Shown here one piece after another: positions 27,611 to 37,549 of a stretch of DNA of 64,000 nt. The stretch covers positions 62,001 through 126,000 of the forward strand of contig NZ_WHZU01000006.1 of NCBI RefSeq assembly GCF_010667655.1, written 5' to 3'. The notes beneath the pieces are model-generated. The model had not been told where the DNA came from, ran no database searches, and saw nothing but the letters and a program-made list of their open reading frames with translations. Each line of letters opens with the position of its first letter. Position 1 is the first letter of the stretch. The translations under genes were made by a program, and so were the position numbers. The DNA is from Bifidobacterium saimiriisciurei. GTDB taxonomy: Bacteria > Actinomycetota > Actinomycetes > Actinomycetales > Bifidobacteriaceae.

Positions 27611-28531
27611 GTGCGGATAGTGGTATTGGGCGGAATGGGTTTTCTTGGCAGAAGCCTGGTGAGCCGTCTTGCGGAATCCGGAAAGCATGACATCACCGTA
27701 TTTGACCGAGTGGTACCTCAGGATGGTACTGCTCGGCAAACCGGTATTCGCTATGTGCAGGGTTCATTCGAGTCCGGATACGATTTCGCCGCACTGGTCG
27801 CCGGCGCTGATTTGGTCATCCACTTGGTCAGTACCTCGGTTCCGGGCACCGAAAAGGACACGCTTGACGAGATTCACGGTAACGTGATTCCCTCGGTTGA
27901 ACTGTTCAATGCCTGTGTGACCCAGCATGTCGGCAGGGTGGTGTTCATGTCGAGCGGCGGCACCGTATACGGTGCGTCCTCACGGCCGAACAAGGAGACT
28001 GATCTTCCCGACCCCATCAACACCTACGGTCTGCAGAAGGTGATGATCGAGCAGGCGCTTCGCTACGCCTCCCGCAGCTCCGATCTCGAATACCAGGTCA
28101 TCCGCCTCTCCAACCCGTATGGTCCGGGACAGAACCCGCACGGTGCGCTCGGCCTTATTACCAAGCTCGTCTATCAGGCATTGAACCATGAGACCATCAA
28201 CATCTTTGGTGACGGCTCTGTGGTGCGTGACTTCATCTTTATCGACGACGCCGCGCAGGCCATTCTCGACGTCATCGACAACGGCGAGGCGAACTCCATA
28301 TACAACGTCGGACGCGGCATCGGCACGTCGGTCGCCGACGTGGTCAAGGCAATCGCCGACACCCTGCCTGAAGACATCCGGCTTGAACACAAGCCCGGAC
28401 GCAAGGTCGACGTGCCGTATTCGGTGCTCGACATCGAGAAATACAAGGACATCGCGTCCATCGACGATTTCGTATCATTGGACGCGGGCATTATGACAAC
28501 GTACGAATACTTTAAGGAACATCGTCAATGA
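27611..28531 (+). CDS. NAD-dependent sugar-nucleotide epimerase/dehydratase
   Basis: 306-residue extended SDR protein with the nucleotide motif GGMGFLGRS (residues 8-16), an SSGGTVYG serine region and the catalytic Tyr/Lys pair in TYGLQK. RLSNPYGPGQ and VVRDFIFIDDAA are typical of UDP-glucose 4-epimerase-like enzymes. The exact substrate is not clear. GTG 27611 is the start: AGGAGGT lies seven bases upstream, whereas the nearby ATG is in another frame. It overlaps the following GT4 gene by four bases (ATGA), so the two are co-translated. Confidence 0.88.
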   Translation: MRIVVLGGMGFLGRSLVSRLAESGKHDITVFDRVVPQDGTARQTGIRYVQGSFESGYDFAALVAGADLVIHLVSTSVPGTEKDTLDEIHGNVIPSVELFNACVTQHVGRVVFMSSGGTVYGASSRPNKETDLPDPINTYGLQKVMIEQALRYASRSSDLEYQVIRLSNPYGPGQNPHGALGLITKLVYQALNHETINIFGDGSVVRDFIFIDDAAQAILDVIDNGEANSIYNVGRGIGTSVADVVKAIADTLPEDIRLEHKPGRKVDVPYSVLDIEKYKDIASIDDFVSLDAGIMTTYEYFKEHRQ

Positions 28532-29697
28532 AAAAGAAGCTGCTGGTAACGGCATCCACCTTCCCCCGCTGGATGAACGACACCGAACCGAAGTTCATCT
28601 ACGACCTGTGCATGCAGCTCAAGAAGTACTATGACGTGACCGCGCTCGTGCCGGCCGCTCCCAAGGCCAAGTCCGTCGAGAACATGGAGGGCATCACCGT
28701 CAGGCGCTTCCGGTATTTCCCCATCAAGAGCCTGCAGACGCTGGCTTACCCCGGCGCCATCGTTCCGCGCATCAAAGAGAAGAAGACCCGTGGCCTGCTT
28801 GTGCCGTTCTTCTTTATCTCTCAGTACTTCGCCACTCGACGTGCGATGAAGGACTGCGACGCCGTACTCGTGAACTGGTTCGTGCCGCAGGGCGTCACCC
28901 AGTCGTTCCTGCGCAAGAAGAAGCCGTACATCATCTCCGGCCTCGGCGGCGACGTCACCTCGCTCAACGGGTTCCCCATCAACAAGATCAAGCAGAATAT
29001 CATCAACGACGCCGGCGCGGTCACCGTGGTCTCCGACGATCTGAAGAAGGTGCTGCAGTCGAAATACAAGAACACGGATGATATCCGTGTGATTCCGATG
29101 GGCGTGGACCTCACGTTCTTCGGTCCTGAGCACCGCGACAACACCTTGCGAGATAAGTATGGCAAGCCCGTCGTGCTGTTCGTGGCTCGTCTGGTGGAGA
29201 AGAAGGGTGCCCGATACCTGTTCGAGGCCATGAAAGACATCGATGCCAAGCTGCTGGTGGTTGGCAACGGTCCGGAAATGGACATGCTGCAGGCCAAGGC
29301 GAAGGAACTGAACCTCGATTGCGAGTTCCTCGGCCCTAAGAACAAGGATGAGCTGAAGTCCATCTACGCCTCGTGCGACGTGTTCGCAGCGCCCTCGGTG
29401 ATTGCCGCGAACGGCGACAAGGATGGCTTGCCTGTGGCCATTCTGGAAGCCATGGCCTCCGGGGCGCCGATCGTGGCGTCCGATATCGCAGGTATCGCCG
29501 AAGCCGTGGACGATGGCGAGAACGGCTATCTGACCGAACCGAAGAATGTCTCCGCTATCCGCGAGTCGATTCAGAAGATTCTGTCCGATGACGATTTGCG
29601 TAAGAAGTTCTCCGAGAATTCGGTCAGGTTCGCGAAACGATTCGATTTCGCAAGTATCGGCGAGGAATACCATCAGCTGATTGAACGAATACTGTAA
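28528..29697 (+). CDS. GT4 family glycosyltransferase
   Basis: 389-residue GT-B enzyme. The N-terminal half is the acceptor domain. The C-terminal half is of the Glycos_transf_1 type, with VLFVARLVEKKGARYLFEAM, VVGNGPEMD and the nucleotide-sugar binding GLPVAILEAMASGAPIVASD. It is coupled to the preceding epimerase, which may provide its donor. It adds a sugar to a glycan intermediate on the cytoplasmic face; the linkage cannot be predicted. Confidence 0.92.
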   Translation: MKKKLLVTASTFPRWMNDTEPKFIYDLCMQLKKYYDVTALVPAAPKAKSVENMEGITVRRFRYFPIKSLQTLAYPGAIVPRIKEKKTRGLLVPFFFISQYFATRRAMKDCDAVLVNWFVPQGVTQSFLRKKKPYIISGLGGDVTSLNGFPINKIKQNIINDAGAVTVVSDDLKKVLQSKYKNTDDIRVIPMGVDLTFFGPEHRDNTLRDKYGKPVVLFVARLVEKKGARYLFEAMKDIDAKLLVVGNGPEMDMLQAKAKELNLDCEFLGPKNKDELKSIYASCDVFAAPSVIAANGDKDGLPVAILEAMASGAPIVASDIAGIAEAVDDGENGYLTEPKNVSAIRESIQKILSDDDLRKKFSENSVRFAKRFDFASIGEEYHQLIERIL

Positions 29698-29705
29698 GTT
29701 GATGC

Positions 29706-29742
29706 GAAAAAGCTCCGAATCGTAATGATTCGGAGCTTTTTC
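29706..29742. terminator. bidirectional Rho-independent terminator
   Basis: Perfect stem GAAAAAGCTCCGAATC and complement around GTAAT, with A/T runs on both sides, between two convergent glycosyltransferase genes. Confidence 0.88.
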
Positions 29743-29757
29743 ATCCAGCGGAATCAA

Positions 29758-30780
29758 TCAGTCGTTCTCACCCGGCAGGCCAGTCGCTTCACCGGTGTAG
29801 CCGCCGAACTCGTCCTGCTGGGCCCAGATCTTCTGATAGGGCAGGGAGTACTGGATCTCCTTGGTGCGTTCCAGCTCGTCCTCAACGAGACGACGCTGGA
29901 TGCGCTGCACTTCGGAGATGATCTGCAGCGCGAAGCACAGGGCGCCGAGCATGAGCAGCGCCACGCCGAGCATCAGCGACTGCAGGTGGCCTTCGGTCAG
30001 TCCCATGGCGGCCAGTACAAGGAATCTGATGATTGGAATCAGACCGGCGACGGCGAACACGATGCCCGACCACTTGAAGATGACGTTCGACTTGAACATC
30101 AGGAAGCTGCGGATGATGGCGCCGCCCGACTTAGCCATATGCTCGAAGATGTTCGAGAACAGGCGGGATTCGCGCGTCTTCGGGTTCGTGGTGATGGCAT
30201 ACGACGTAATGGCGATGCGCTTGTTGCCGGCCTGGATGATGGTCTCCATGCAGTAGCTGAACTCGGTGACGATGTTCAGCTTGATGAGTGCCGACTTCGA
30301 ATAGGCACGGAAGCCGCTGGCGGCGTCGGGGATATTCGTGCCGGCGGCCTTGTTCACCACCCAGGAGCCGAAGTGCTGCATACGCTTCTTGAACCAGCTG
30401 AACTCCTTGATCTTCGCGGTCTGACGATCGCCGACCACGATATCCGCCTCATGGCGCACGATCGGCTGCACCAGTTCGGCGATGGCGGCGCTCGGATACT
30501 GGTTGTCGCCGTCCGTGTTCACCACGATGTCGGCGCCGTGCTTCAATGCGTAGTCCACGCCGTCGCGGAACGCGCGGGCCAGACCCATCGGCTTCGCATG
30601 ATGCACCACATGCTGCACGCCGAGGCTGCGCGCCACTTCGACGGTCTTGTCGGAGCAACCGTCGTCGATGATCATCAGCTGGATGTCATCGATGCCGGGG
30701 ATCTCCTTCGGCATGTTCTCCAACACGAGGGGCAGGGTCTTTTCCTCGTTCAAGCATGGAATTTGTATGAAGAGACGCAT
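29758..30780 (-). CDS. membrane-anchored GT2 glycosyltransferase
   Basis: About 340 residues. A GT-A domain (IPCLNEEKTLPLVLENM; IDDGCSDKTVE; DXD-like NTDGDNQYP; SGFRAYS) is followed by two membrane helices (about residues 230-280) and a charged cytoplasmic tail with IQRRLVEDELERTKE. This layout fits enzymes charging polyprenyl phosphate with a sugar. It is the second such enzyme in the window. ATG 30780 matches the family start; a longer frame to 30810 exists. The promoter region is shared with divergent rmlA. Confidence 0.88.
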   Translation of the reverse strand: MRLFIQIPCLNEEKTLPLVLENMPKEIPGIDDIQLMIIDDGCSDKTVEVARSLGVQHVVHHAKPMGLARAFRDGVDYALKHGADIVVNTDGDNQYPSAAIAELVQPIVRHEADIVVGDRQTAKIKEFSWFKKRMQHFGSWVVNKAAGTNIPDAASGFRAYSKSALIKLNIVTEFSYCMETIIQAGNKRIAITSYAITTNPKTRESRLFSNIFEHMAKSGGAIIRSFLMFKSNVIFKWSGIVFAVAGLIPIIRFLVLAAMGLTEGHLQSLMLGVALLMLGALCFALQIISEVQRIQRRLVEDELERTKEIQYSLPYQKIWAQQDEFGGYTGEATGLPGEND

Positions 30781-30878
30781 CGTGAAGCCGCTCCCTAAAT
30801 AGGCTGTCATTAGTATAAAGTTCGGTAACTAAGGATATCGTAGTAGATACTGCATACGGCAAGCGAAAGAGGATACGT

Positions 30879-31787
30879 ATGAAAGGCATTATTCTTGCAG
30901 GCGGTTCGGGTACGAGGCTGTACCCCCTGACCACGGTCACCTCGAAGCAGCTGCTTCCCGTCTATGACAAGCCGATGGTCTATTACCCGCTGTCGGTGCT
31001 GATGATGGCCGGCATCCGCGACATCCTCATCATCTCCACCCCCAAGGACCTGCCGAACTTCGAGCGACTGCTCGGCGACGGCTCCCACTACGGCGTGAAC
31101 CTCAGCTACAAGGTGCAGCCGTCCCCCGACGGCCTCGCCCAGGCGTTCATCCTCGGTGAGGAGTTCATCGACGGCGAGCCGTGCGCCCTCGTGCTCGGCG
31201 ACAACATCTTCTACGGCAACGGCCTCGGCCGCACGCTGCGCGGAGCCGTGCGCACCGCCGAAAACGGCGGCGGCTCCACCGTGTTCGGCTACTACGTGGA
31301 CGATCCCGAACGCTACGGTGTCGTCGAATTCGACGAGAACCGCAAGGCCGTCTCCATCGAGGAGAAGCCGGCCCACCCGGCCTCCAACTACGCCGTCACC
31401 GGCCTGTACTTCTACGATGAGCGCGTCACCGAATTCGCCAAGCAGGTCAAGCCCTCCGCCCGAGGCGAACTGGAGATTACCGACCTCAACAAGATGTATC
31501 TCGAAGACGGCACGCTGAACGTCCGCACGCTCGGCCGCGGCTACGCTTGGCTCGACACTGGCACCATGGACTCGCTGTACGAGGCCGGCGAATTCGTGCG
31601 CACCGTGCAGCGCGCACAGGGCCTGCCCATCGCCGTCGTGGAGGAGATCGCCTACCAGAACGGATGGATCACCGAGGAGACCCTCATGGAGTCCGCCACC
31701 AAGTACGGCAAGAGCCCCTACGGCCAGCATCTCAAGGACGTGGCCGAAGGCCGCATCGTCGTCAAGAAGAACGAATACGAAGACTGA
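30879..31787 (+). CDS. rmlA: glucose-1-phosphate thymidylyltransferase
   Basis: 302 residues; makes dTDP-glucose from glucose-1-phosphate and dTTP, the first step to dTDP-rhamnose. The N-terminal nucleotide loop [11 protein letters not shown] and [12 protein letters not shown] are intact, as are [12 protein letters not shown] and [20 protein letters not shown] precedes the ATG. High GC. It is separated from rmlB and rmlCD by accessory genes. Confidence 0.96.
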   Translation: MKGIILAGGSGTRLYPLTTVTSKQLLPVYDKPMVYYPLSVLMMAGIRDILIISTPKDLPNFERLLGDGSHYGVNLSYKVQPSPDGLAQAFILGEEFIDGEPCALVLGDNIFYGNGLGRTLRGAVRTAENGGGSTVFGYYVDDPERYGVVEFDENRKAVSIEEKPAHPASNYAVTGLYFYDERVTEFAKQVKPSARGELEITDLNKMYLEDGTLNVRTLGRGYAWLDTGTMDSLYEAGEFVRTVQRAQGLPIAVVEEIAYQNGWITEETLMESATKYGKSPYGQHLKDVAEGRIVVKKNEYED

Positions 31788-31814
31788 TATTTCAGCCGTT
31801 GTAGCGAAAGGAGA

Positions 31815-31860
31815 GTAGCAGTCTGTGCGTCAGCTGATGGGCAGACTGCTACCATTTTTT
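31815..31860 (+). terminator. terminator or attenuator after rmlA
   Basis: Stem GTAGCAGTCTG and complement (11 bp) followed by CA and six T, ending two bases before the next gene's ATG. The stem overlaps a 13-codon frame (31825-31866), so it could act as an attenuator rather than a plain terminator. Confidence 0.75.
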
Positions 31861-31866
31861 ATATGA
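31825..31866 (+). CDS. putative 13-aa leader peptide
   Basis: GTG at 31825 follows AAAGGAGAG (GGAG ends 11 bases before it). The peptide VRQLMGRLLPFFI ends with TGA that overlaps the ATG of the next gene (ATGA). That gene has no ribosome site of its own, because a T-run lies directly before it, so coupling to this leader would explain its translation. Too short for comparison; speculative. Confidence 0.35.
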   Translation: MRQLMGRLLPFFI

Positions 31867-34697
31867 CCCAGGAACACCCCCTCGTCTCCGTCATCATCAC
31901 CGACTACAACTACGGTGACTATATCGCGGAGAGCATCGACAGCGTGCTGAATCAGACGTATCCCAATACTAAGTTGATCATCATCAACGATGGTTCCACG
32001 GATAACAGCGACGAAGTCATCACATCCTATTGCGAAAAGCATTCCGATTTCACGTATGTGAAGCAGGAGAACGCCGGCATCGTCGCCACTCGCAATCGTG
32101 GTCTGGAACTGTCCCAGGGCGAGTATCTGTGCTTCCTTGACGCTGACGATGTGTGGCACGACGATTATCTGGCGACGTTGGTCGAGCAGGCCGAGCGGGA
32201 TCATCTGGATGTGGTATATACCGACTTGCATACATTCGGTGACGATAAGTCCGTGTTCAAGATGCCGGAGTTCAGTCTGAAATTCCTTATCGGCCGGAAC
32301 TTCGTGCATATGGGGTCCTTGATTCGTCGTTCCGCCATTGGCAAGCATCGTTTCGATGAACAGCTGAATGGCCTGGGGCGTGAGGACTGGGACTTCTTCC
32401 TCGGTCTTGCACTGGATGGCGCGAAATTCGCGAAGAACCACGACACGTATCTTCCGTACCGGAAGCATGAGGAATCTCGAGACACTTCCTATGGTTCCGG
32501 TGAACTTACCGCCCAGAACAAAGCCAATGCTCTGCGTTTCCTGAAGACGTATACGTACATCATCGAAAAGTACCGGCGTTTTTATCCCGAGCAGGTCGAT
32601 TACACGGATGATAGTGAAATCGTTGAGACGTTGACTTCTCGTCAGGTGCTGCAGGATGCTCTCGGCGCGGCCAACGGCGATATTGCCGAACTCCATGAGG
32701 AAATCCACGACCTTGAAGAGGATAACGAGGTCAAGGACGGCATGGTCAATCGTCTGCTTGAGGACGCCGCCGATCTGAACGAGCGGCTTGCCCAGGTCAG
32801 CCGCGAAGCCGTGGACCTGCGTAATTCCAAATCGTTCCGCGTTGGTCGTCTCATCGCGGCTCCGCTCATCATCGCCCGTACCATCAAGCAGCATGGTATG
32901 CGTGCCACGCTTACCAAGGTGAAGAACGTCGTACGTCGTTCCAAGAACACGGCTCCGGTCTTCCCTCAGAACGCCGCGCTCGAGGCGCAAAAATATGTCG
33001 GATATGTCGCGGCGCATTATCCGAATGCAGATGCCATCGCCGCGATGAAGAAGACGGTGTTCGACAATCAACCGCTGATTTCGGTCATTATGCCGGCATA
33101 TAACACGCAGGGGCGGTATCTGCGCGAGGCGATTGACAGTGTGATTGGGCAGGCGTATCCCAATTGGGAGCTTGTCATTGTCGATGATGCATCTCCGCAA
33201 CCTCAGGTGCAGGCCATCGCCAAGGAATATGCGGCCAAGGACTCCCGCATCAAATTCATTCGTATGCCACAGAACGGCGGCATCGCCAAGGCCACCAATG
33301 CCGGCGTCGAAGCGGCGAATGGTGAGTTCATCGCCCTGTTCGACCATGACGATTTGCTGTGGCCCAATGCGTTGCATGAAGTGGTGCAGACCGTCAATAC
33401 CATGCCGAACGTGAACTTCATCTACACGGATGAAGACAAGGTCAACGAGCATTCGGAACAGCATTTCGAACCATTCTTCAAGCCTGACTGGAACAGTGAG
33501 CTGCTGCGCAGCGTCAACTACATCACCCATTTCACGGTGATTCGCACGTCCGTGCTGAAGGAAGCCGGTCTGGAAGACCCGGAATACAACGGTGCCCAGG
33601 ATTGGGAGCTGTTCCTGCGCGTGACCCGTTCGATTCACCCGACCACCATCTGCCACATCGCCAAGGTGCTGTACAGTTGGCGTGCCTACTCCGCATCCAC
33701 TGCACAGAGCATGGGCGCCAAGCCCTACGCACTGCGCGCGCAGAAGAAGGCTGTGGAGACCGACCTTGTGCAGCGTGGAATCAGCAACGCCGTGGTCAAC
33801 CAGAATGCCAACGGCTGGCTGAACGTGCGATACCCGTTGCAGGGCAATCCTCTGATTTCCATTGTGATTCCCAGCAAGAACCAGTTCGCCGTCGTCAAGC
33901 GCTGCATCGAGTCCATCTACGCAAGGTCGACCTACAAGAACTTCGAAATCATTCTCGTCGACACCGGCTCCGACGACCCGCAGGTGCTCGACTGGTACAA
34001 GCGGGTCAGCGCCAAGCATGGCAACTTCCATCAGCTGTCCTTCGTGGAGAAGCGTTTCAGCTACTCCCGCTCCTGCAACTTCGGAGCATCCAAGGCCAAG
34101 GGCGAGCTGCTCATTCAGCTGAACAACGATACCGAGGTCATCTCTCCGGACTGGATGCAGACCCTTGGCGGTCTTGCCCAGCGACCGGAGATTGGCGCAG
34201 TTGGCCCGCTTCTGCTGTACCCCGGCAATGCCGTCATCCAGCATGCCGGCATCGGCGTGGGAGTCGGCAGCAAGAATGGTGCCGCCGCCAACCTGTTCAA
34301 CCATGTAGAGAAGAACTCGAACCAGCTCAACGTCACCCAGCAGGTGATGCTGCGTCTGATTCGCGACGTCACCGCCGTCACCGGCGCCTGCATGGTCATC
34401 GAGAAAAAGAAGTTCGAGGAAGTCGGCGGTTTCGCCGACGAATTCCGCGTGACGTTCAACGATGTCGATCTGTGCCTCAAGCTGTGGGCGAGGGGCTACC
34501 GCAACGTCTACATGCCCACCGTCGAGCTGACGCATCACGAATCCATCAGCGTCGGAACGCCGGATCGCAGCAATCGTGACATCATCGAACTGCTGCATGC
34601 CGATGCGCTGTTCAAGCATCGCTGGGCGCAATATGTTGAAGCCGATCCAAACTACAACCGTAATCTCAGCCGAGAAAAGAGTGATTTCACGCTATGA
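31863..34697 (+). CDS. large GT2 protein with three glycosyltransferase domains and a coiled coil
   Basis: 944 residues. Three GT-A units start near residue 6 (LVSVIITDYNYGDYIAES), 402 (LISVIMPAYNTQGRYLRE) and 661 (LISIVIPSKNQFAVVKRC), each with its own acidic metal-binding motif (DADD, DHDD, NNDTE). Between the first two lies a coiled coil (about 260-320, heptads rich in Glu/Leu/Asp) ending RNSKSFRVGR. Such proteins build rhamnan or other homopolymer backbones. The gene overlaps the RgpF-like gene by four bases and is followed by Wzm/Wzt, so it is likely the main chain synthase. It has no own ribosome site (see the leader frame). Confidence 0.9.
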   Translation: MTQEHPLVSVIITDYNYGDYIAESIDSVLNQTYPNTKLIIINDGSTDNSDEVITSYCEKHSDFTYVKQENAGIVATRNRGLELSQGEYLCFLDADDVWHDDYLATLVEQAERDHLDVVYTDLHTFGDDKSVFKMPEFSLKFLIGRNFVHMGSLIRRSAIGKHRFDEQLNGLGREDWDFFLGLALDGAKFAKNHDTYLPYRKHEESRDTSYGSGELTAQNKANALRFLKTYTYIIEKYRRFYPEQVDYTDDSEIVETLTSRQVLQDALGAANGDIAELHEEIHDLEEDNEVKDGMVNRLLEDAADLNERLAQVSREAVDLRNSKSFRVGRLIAAPLIIARTIKQHGMRATLTKVKNVVRRSKNTAPVFPQNAALEAQKYVGYVAAHYPNADAIAAMKKTVFDNQPLISVIMPAYNTQGRYLREAIDSVIGQAYPNWELVIVDDASPQPQVQAIAKEYAAKDSRIKFIRMPQNGGIAKATNAGVEAANGEFIALFDHDDLLWPNALHEVVQTVNTMPNVNFIYTDEDKVNEHSEQHFEPFFKPDWNSELLRSVNYITHFTVIRTSVLKEAGLEDPEYNGAQDWELFLRVTRSIHPTTICHIAKVLYSWRAYSASTAQSMGAKPYALRAQKKAVETDLVQRGISNAVVNQNANGWLNVRYPLQGNPLISIVIPSKNQFAVVKRCIESIYARSTYKNFEIILVDTGSDDPQVLDWYKRVSAKHGNFHQLSFVEKRFSYSRSCNFGASKAKGELLIQLNNDTEVISPDWMQTLGGLAQRPEIGAVGPLLLYPGNAVIQHAGIGVGVGSKNGAAANLFNHVEKNSNQLNVTQQVMLRLIRDVTAVTGACMVIEKKKFEEVGGFADEFRVTFNDVDLCLKLWARGYRNVYMPTVELTHHESISVGTPDRSNRDIIELLHADALFKHRWAQYVEADPNYNRNLSREKSDFTL

Positions 34698-36661
34698 GCA
34701 ATCAGAATACTGCAGCCGGAATGAAGAAGCGACTCGGTATCTTCTGCTTCTACGATCATGCCGGTCATGCCGACGGATATATCGAAGTGTTACTGAAGGC
34801 ACTTCAGCCGTATCTGACGGATCTCGTCGTCGTGGCCAACGGCAAACTGGATGATGAATCGCGTACGATGTTCAGCCAGTTCACCGATCAGATCACCGTT
34901 CGCGAAAACAAGGGTCTCGATGCCGCCGCATATCAGCAGGCCATGCTGTCCCTCGGCTGGGACAAGCTGGAATCATATGACGAGATTATTTGCTTCAACG
35001 ACACGGTGATGGGTCCGCTGTATCCGTTCTCCGAGCTGTTCGATGCAATGGACTCCAAGAACGTCGACTTCTGGGGCATTACGGCGCATCCGAGGGCAAA
35101 GTTCGGCGAGGAGACCATTCCCGCCCATATCCAGGCATACTGGCATGTGTACGGCAAGCGTCTCGTATCGTCCGATGCGTTCCACCAGTACTGGGAGTCC
35201 ATGCCGGTGATGACCGATTACGCGGAAGTCACCCGTAAGCACGAGATGCGGTTCACCCCGTATTTCGAACAACGTGGATTTACCTGGGCCACTTACATCG
35301 ATGCGGAAAAGTATGCCGGTCTTTCGCCATACCCGCTGCTGTTCATGCCCAAGCAGATCATCGAAAACGACCGATGCCCCATTTTCAAGCGTCGTTCGTT
35401 CTTCGTGGACTATGGCGCTTACTTCGACAAAACCGCCGGTCAGCCCGGCAGCGAACTCTACGATTACATCCGCGAGCATACGGATTATGACGTCAACCTG
35501 ATTTGGGATACGCTGCTGCGTTCCTTCAACCTTGATGACATCCGGCAGGCCATGCACTTGGATTACGTGCTGCCGACCAAGGCGTTGAATCCCCGTGACG
35601 GCGAAGTGCCGTCGTCGGTGTTCATCCAGCACATCTACTTCATGGACCTGCTGGACGACACCTTCCATTACCTGCGGTCCCTGCCGGAATCCACGGATCT
35701 GTACATCACCAGCACGAAGGACAAGATTCCGCAGATTCGCGCCTACGCGGATGAACACGGATTCACCCATCCCATCGAATTCATTCCCGTGAAGAACCGT
35801 GGGCGTGACGTTTCTGCATTGTTCGTCGCCGCAAGCGGCGTGGTGCTGAGCGGCAAATACGAGGTCGTCGGCTTCGCCCACGACAAGAAATCATCGCAGG
35901 TAGGCGAGAGCGGCCACGACGGCACCGAATCCCAGGGCTTTGCATACAAGCTGATGGAAAACACGCTCGGCAGCAAGGACTACGTGGAAAACGTGCTGAC
36001 GCTGTTCGTGCAGAATCCGCGGCTCGGCCTTGCGGCACCCACCCCGCCGTGGCATGCCATCTACTTCGCGCACACCATTCCCCATGACTGGGGTGCCAAC
36101 TTCGCCGGCACACAGAAGCTCATGCACGATATGCTCGGTCTCGATGTGCCGATGACTGAAGCCAAGCGCACGATGTCGGCCATTGGTTCCTGCTATTGGT
36201 TCCGCGTGGAGGCGCTGAAGCCGCTGTTCGAATACGGCTGGGACTACGAGGACTTTCTGCCCGAAGGCAAGATGGGTGTGGACGGTTCGATTTCCCACGC
36301 CATCGAACGCGCGACGGGTTATGTGGCGCAGTCGCAGGGGTACTATCCTGCATGGATTCTTACCGACAAGTACGCGGCCATCGAACTGGATTCCTTGCTG
36401 CATGCGTCTAAGATCTTCATGGGTACGCTGGGACCGTATCGTTGGGGAGATAGCCTCATCGAGAACAGTCGGTCCTCGGATGCAAGACTGAGCGCTTTGC
36501 AGGTGTTCCATGACAGGGCCTTGCGCACCCGAGTCCATAACCGTCTGCGTGGCATTGCACATAAGGTGATTCTTCCGCTGCCGAAGCCGCTGCGCGATGC
36601 CGCCTACAACCTTGCCTGGGGTCCTGTGGCCATCGTTCGTAAACTGCGCTCCCATAAGTAG
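34694..36661 (+). CDS. RgpF-like rhamnan synthesis protein
   Basis: 655 residues, soluble. It carries the RgpF family features: an N-terminal FCFYDHAGHADGYIEVLLKAL, a middle ENKGLDAAAYQQAM and CFNDTVMGPL, and a second half with VKNRGRDVSALFVA and GFAHDKKS. In streptococci RgpF helps build the rhamnose backbone of wall polysaccharide. Starting with ATGA overlap after the triple GT2, it strongly supports a rhamnose-containing glycan, in line with the rml genes nearby. Confidence 0.9.
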   Translation: MSNQNTAAGMKKRLGIFCFYDHAGHADGYIEVLLKALQPYLTDLVVVANGKLDDESRTMFSQFTDQITVRENKGLDAAAYQQAMLSLGWDKLESYDEIICFNDTVMGPLYPFSELFDAMDSKNVDFWGITAHPRAKFGEETIPAHIQAYWHVYGKRLVSSDAFHQYWESMPVMTDYAEVTRKHEMRFTPYFEQRGFTWATYIDAEKYAGLSPYPLLFMPKQIIENDRCPIFKRRSFFVDYGAYFDKTAGQPGSELYDYIREHTDYDVNLIWDTLLRSFNLDDIRQAMHLDYVLPTKALNPRDGEVPSSVFIQHIYFMDLLDDTFHYLRSLPESTDLYITSTKDKIPQIRAYADEHGFTHPIEFIPVKNRGRDVSALFVAASGVVLSGKYEVVGFAHDKKSSQVGESGHDGTESQGFAYKLMENTLGSKDYVENVLTLFVQNPRLGLAAPTPPWHAIYFAHTIPHDWGANFAGTQKLMHDMLGLDVPMTEAKRTMSAIGSCYWFRVEALKPLFEYGWDYEDFLPEGKMGVDGSISHAIERATGYVAQSQGYYPAWILTDKYAAIELDSLLHASKIFMGTLGPYRWGDSLIENSRSSDARLSALQVFHDRALRTRVHNRLRGIAHKVILPLPKPLRDAAYNLAWGPVAIVRKLRSHK

Positions 36662-36706
36662 GTATGTCGGGCTGCGTAGAATCGCTGTCTTGGAAATGAG
36701 GTGCTT

Positions 36707-37549
36707 GTGAAACTAATCAAGAGAATGCAGGAGCGTTACCACACATCGTTGGTGATCCTCCGAGAACTGGTGAAGACCGACTTCCAGCTTCGCTACCAGG
36801 GCTCGTTCCTGGGTATTGCATGGTCGGTGCTTAAGCCGCTGATGCTGTTCGTCGTCATGTATGTGGTGTTCGTCCGCTTCCTGAAGTTCACGGATGGCAC
36901 GCCCACGTTCCCGCTGGTGCTGCTGCTGGGCATCAGCCTGTGGAACTTCTACGCCGAGGCCACCACCATGGGACTGGTCTCCATCGTGAACCGTGGCGAT
37001 GTGTTACGTAAGGTGCATTTCCCGAACTACATCATCGTGGTGGCCGCCACCGTCGGTTCATTGATCAGCCTCGCCATCAACATGGGCGTGGTCATCGTGT
37101 TCTGCATCTTCAGCGGTCTGGTGCATTTCACATGGCGTGTGCTGCTGTTGCCATTCAACTTCATCGAGTTCTATGCGCTGGCACTGGGCTCCGCGCTGCT
37201 GCTTTCCGCGTTGAACGTGTACTTCCGTGACATTCAGCATATCTGGGAAGTGCTGCTGCAGATCTTCTTCTACGCGACGCCGATCATCTACCCGCTGAGC
37301 ATGATTATCCAGCGCCTGGGGCCGGTTGATGGCGCCATCGTCACCAAGATGCTGTTGCTGAGTCCCCCGGCGCAGATCATTCAGGATATTCGCCATAACC
37401 TGATAGCGCCGGATACGACGCAAACGGTATGGACCGATGTCAATCATCTGTGGGTCCAGCTGATTCCGATCGCGATCACCGTGGTGCTGCTTGTGCTGGG
37501 CATCCATCTGTTCCGTAAATACAGCCAGAAGTTCGCGGAGGTGCTGTAA
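36707..37549 (+). CDS. wzm: ABC-2 type polysaccharide export permease
   Basis: 280 residues with six membrane helices and the ABC-2 signature start (LVKTDFQLRYQGSFLGIAWSVLKPLMLFVVMY). It pairs with the ATPase encoded immediately downstream to export a lipid-linked finished polymer. GTG 36707 lies five bases after GAGG; an in-frame GTG at 36701 overlaps that site and is less likely. It is 45 bp after the RgpF-like gene, in the same operon. Confidence 0.93.
   Translation: MKLIKRMQERYHTSLVILRELVKTDFQLRYQGSFLGIAWSVLKPLMLFVVMYVVFVRFLKFTDGTPTFPLVLLLGISLWNFYAEATTMGLVSIVNRGDVLRKVHFPNYIIVVAATVGSLISLAINMGVVIVFCIFSGLVHFTWRVLLLPFNFIEFYALALGSALLLSALNVYFRDIQHIWEVLLQIFFYATPIIYPLSMIIQRLGPVDGAIVTKMLLLSPPAQIIQDIRHNLIAPDTTQTVWTDVNHLWVQLIPIAITVVLLVLGIHLFRKYSQKFAEVL

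Noticed and set aside
31830-34631. 933-codon open frame antisense to the triple GT2
   Set aside because: Long antisense frames are common opposite this codon usage; the sense strand has clear GT2 motifs and coupled neighbours.
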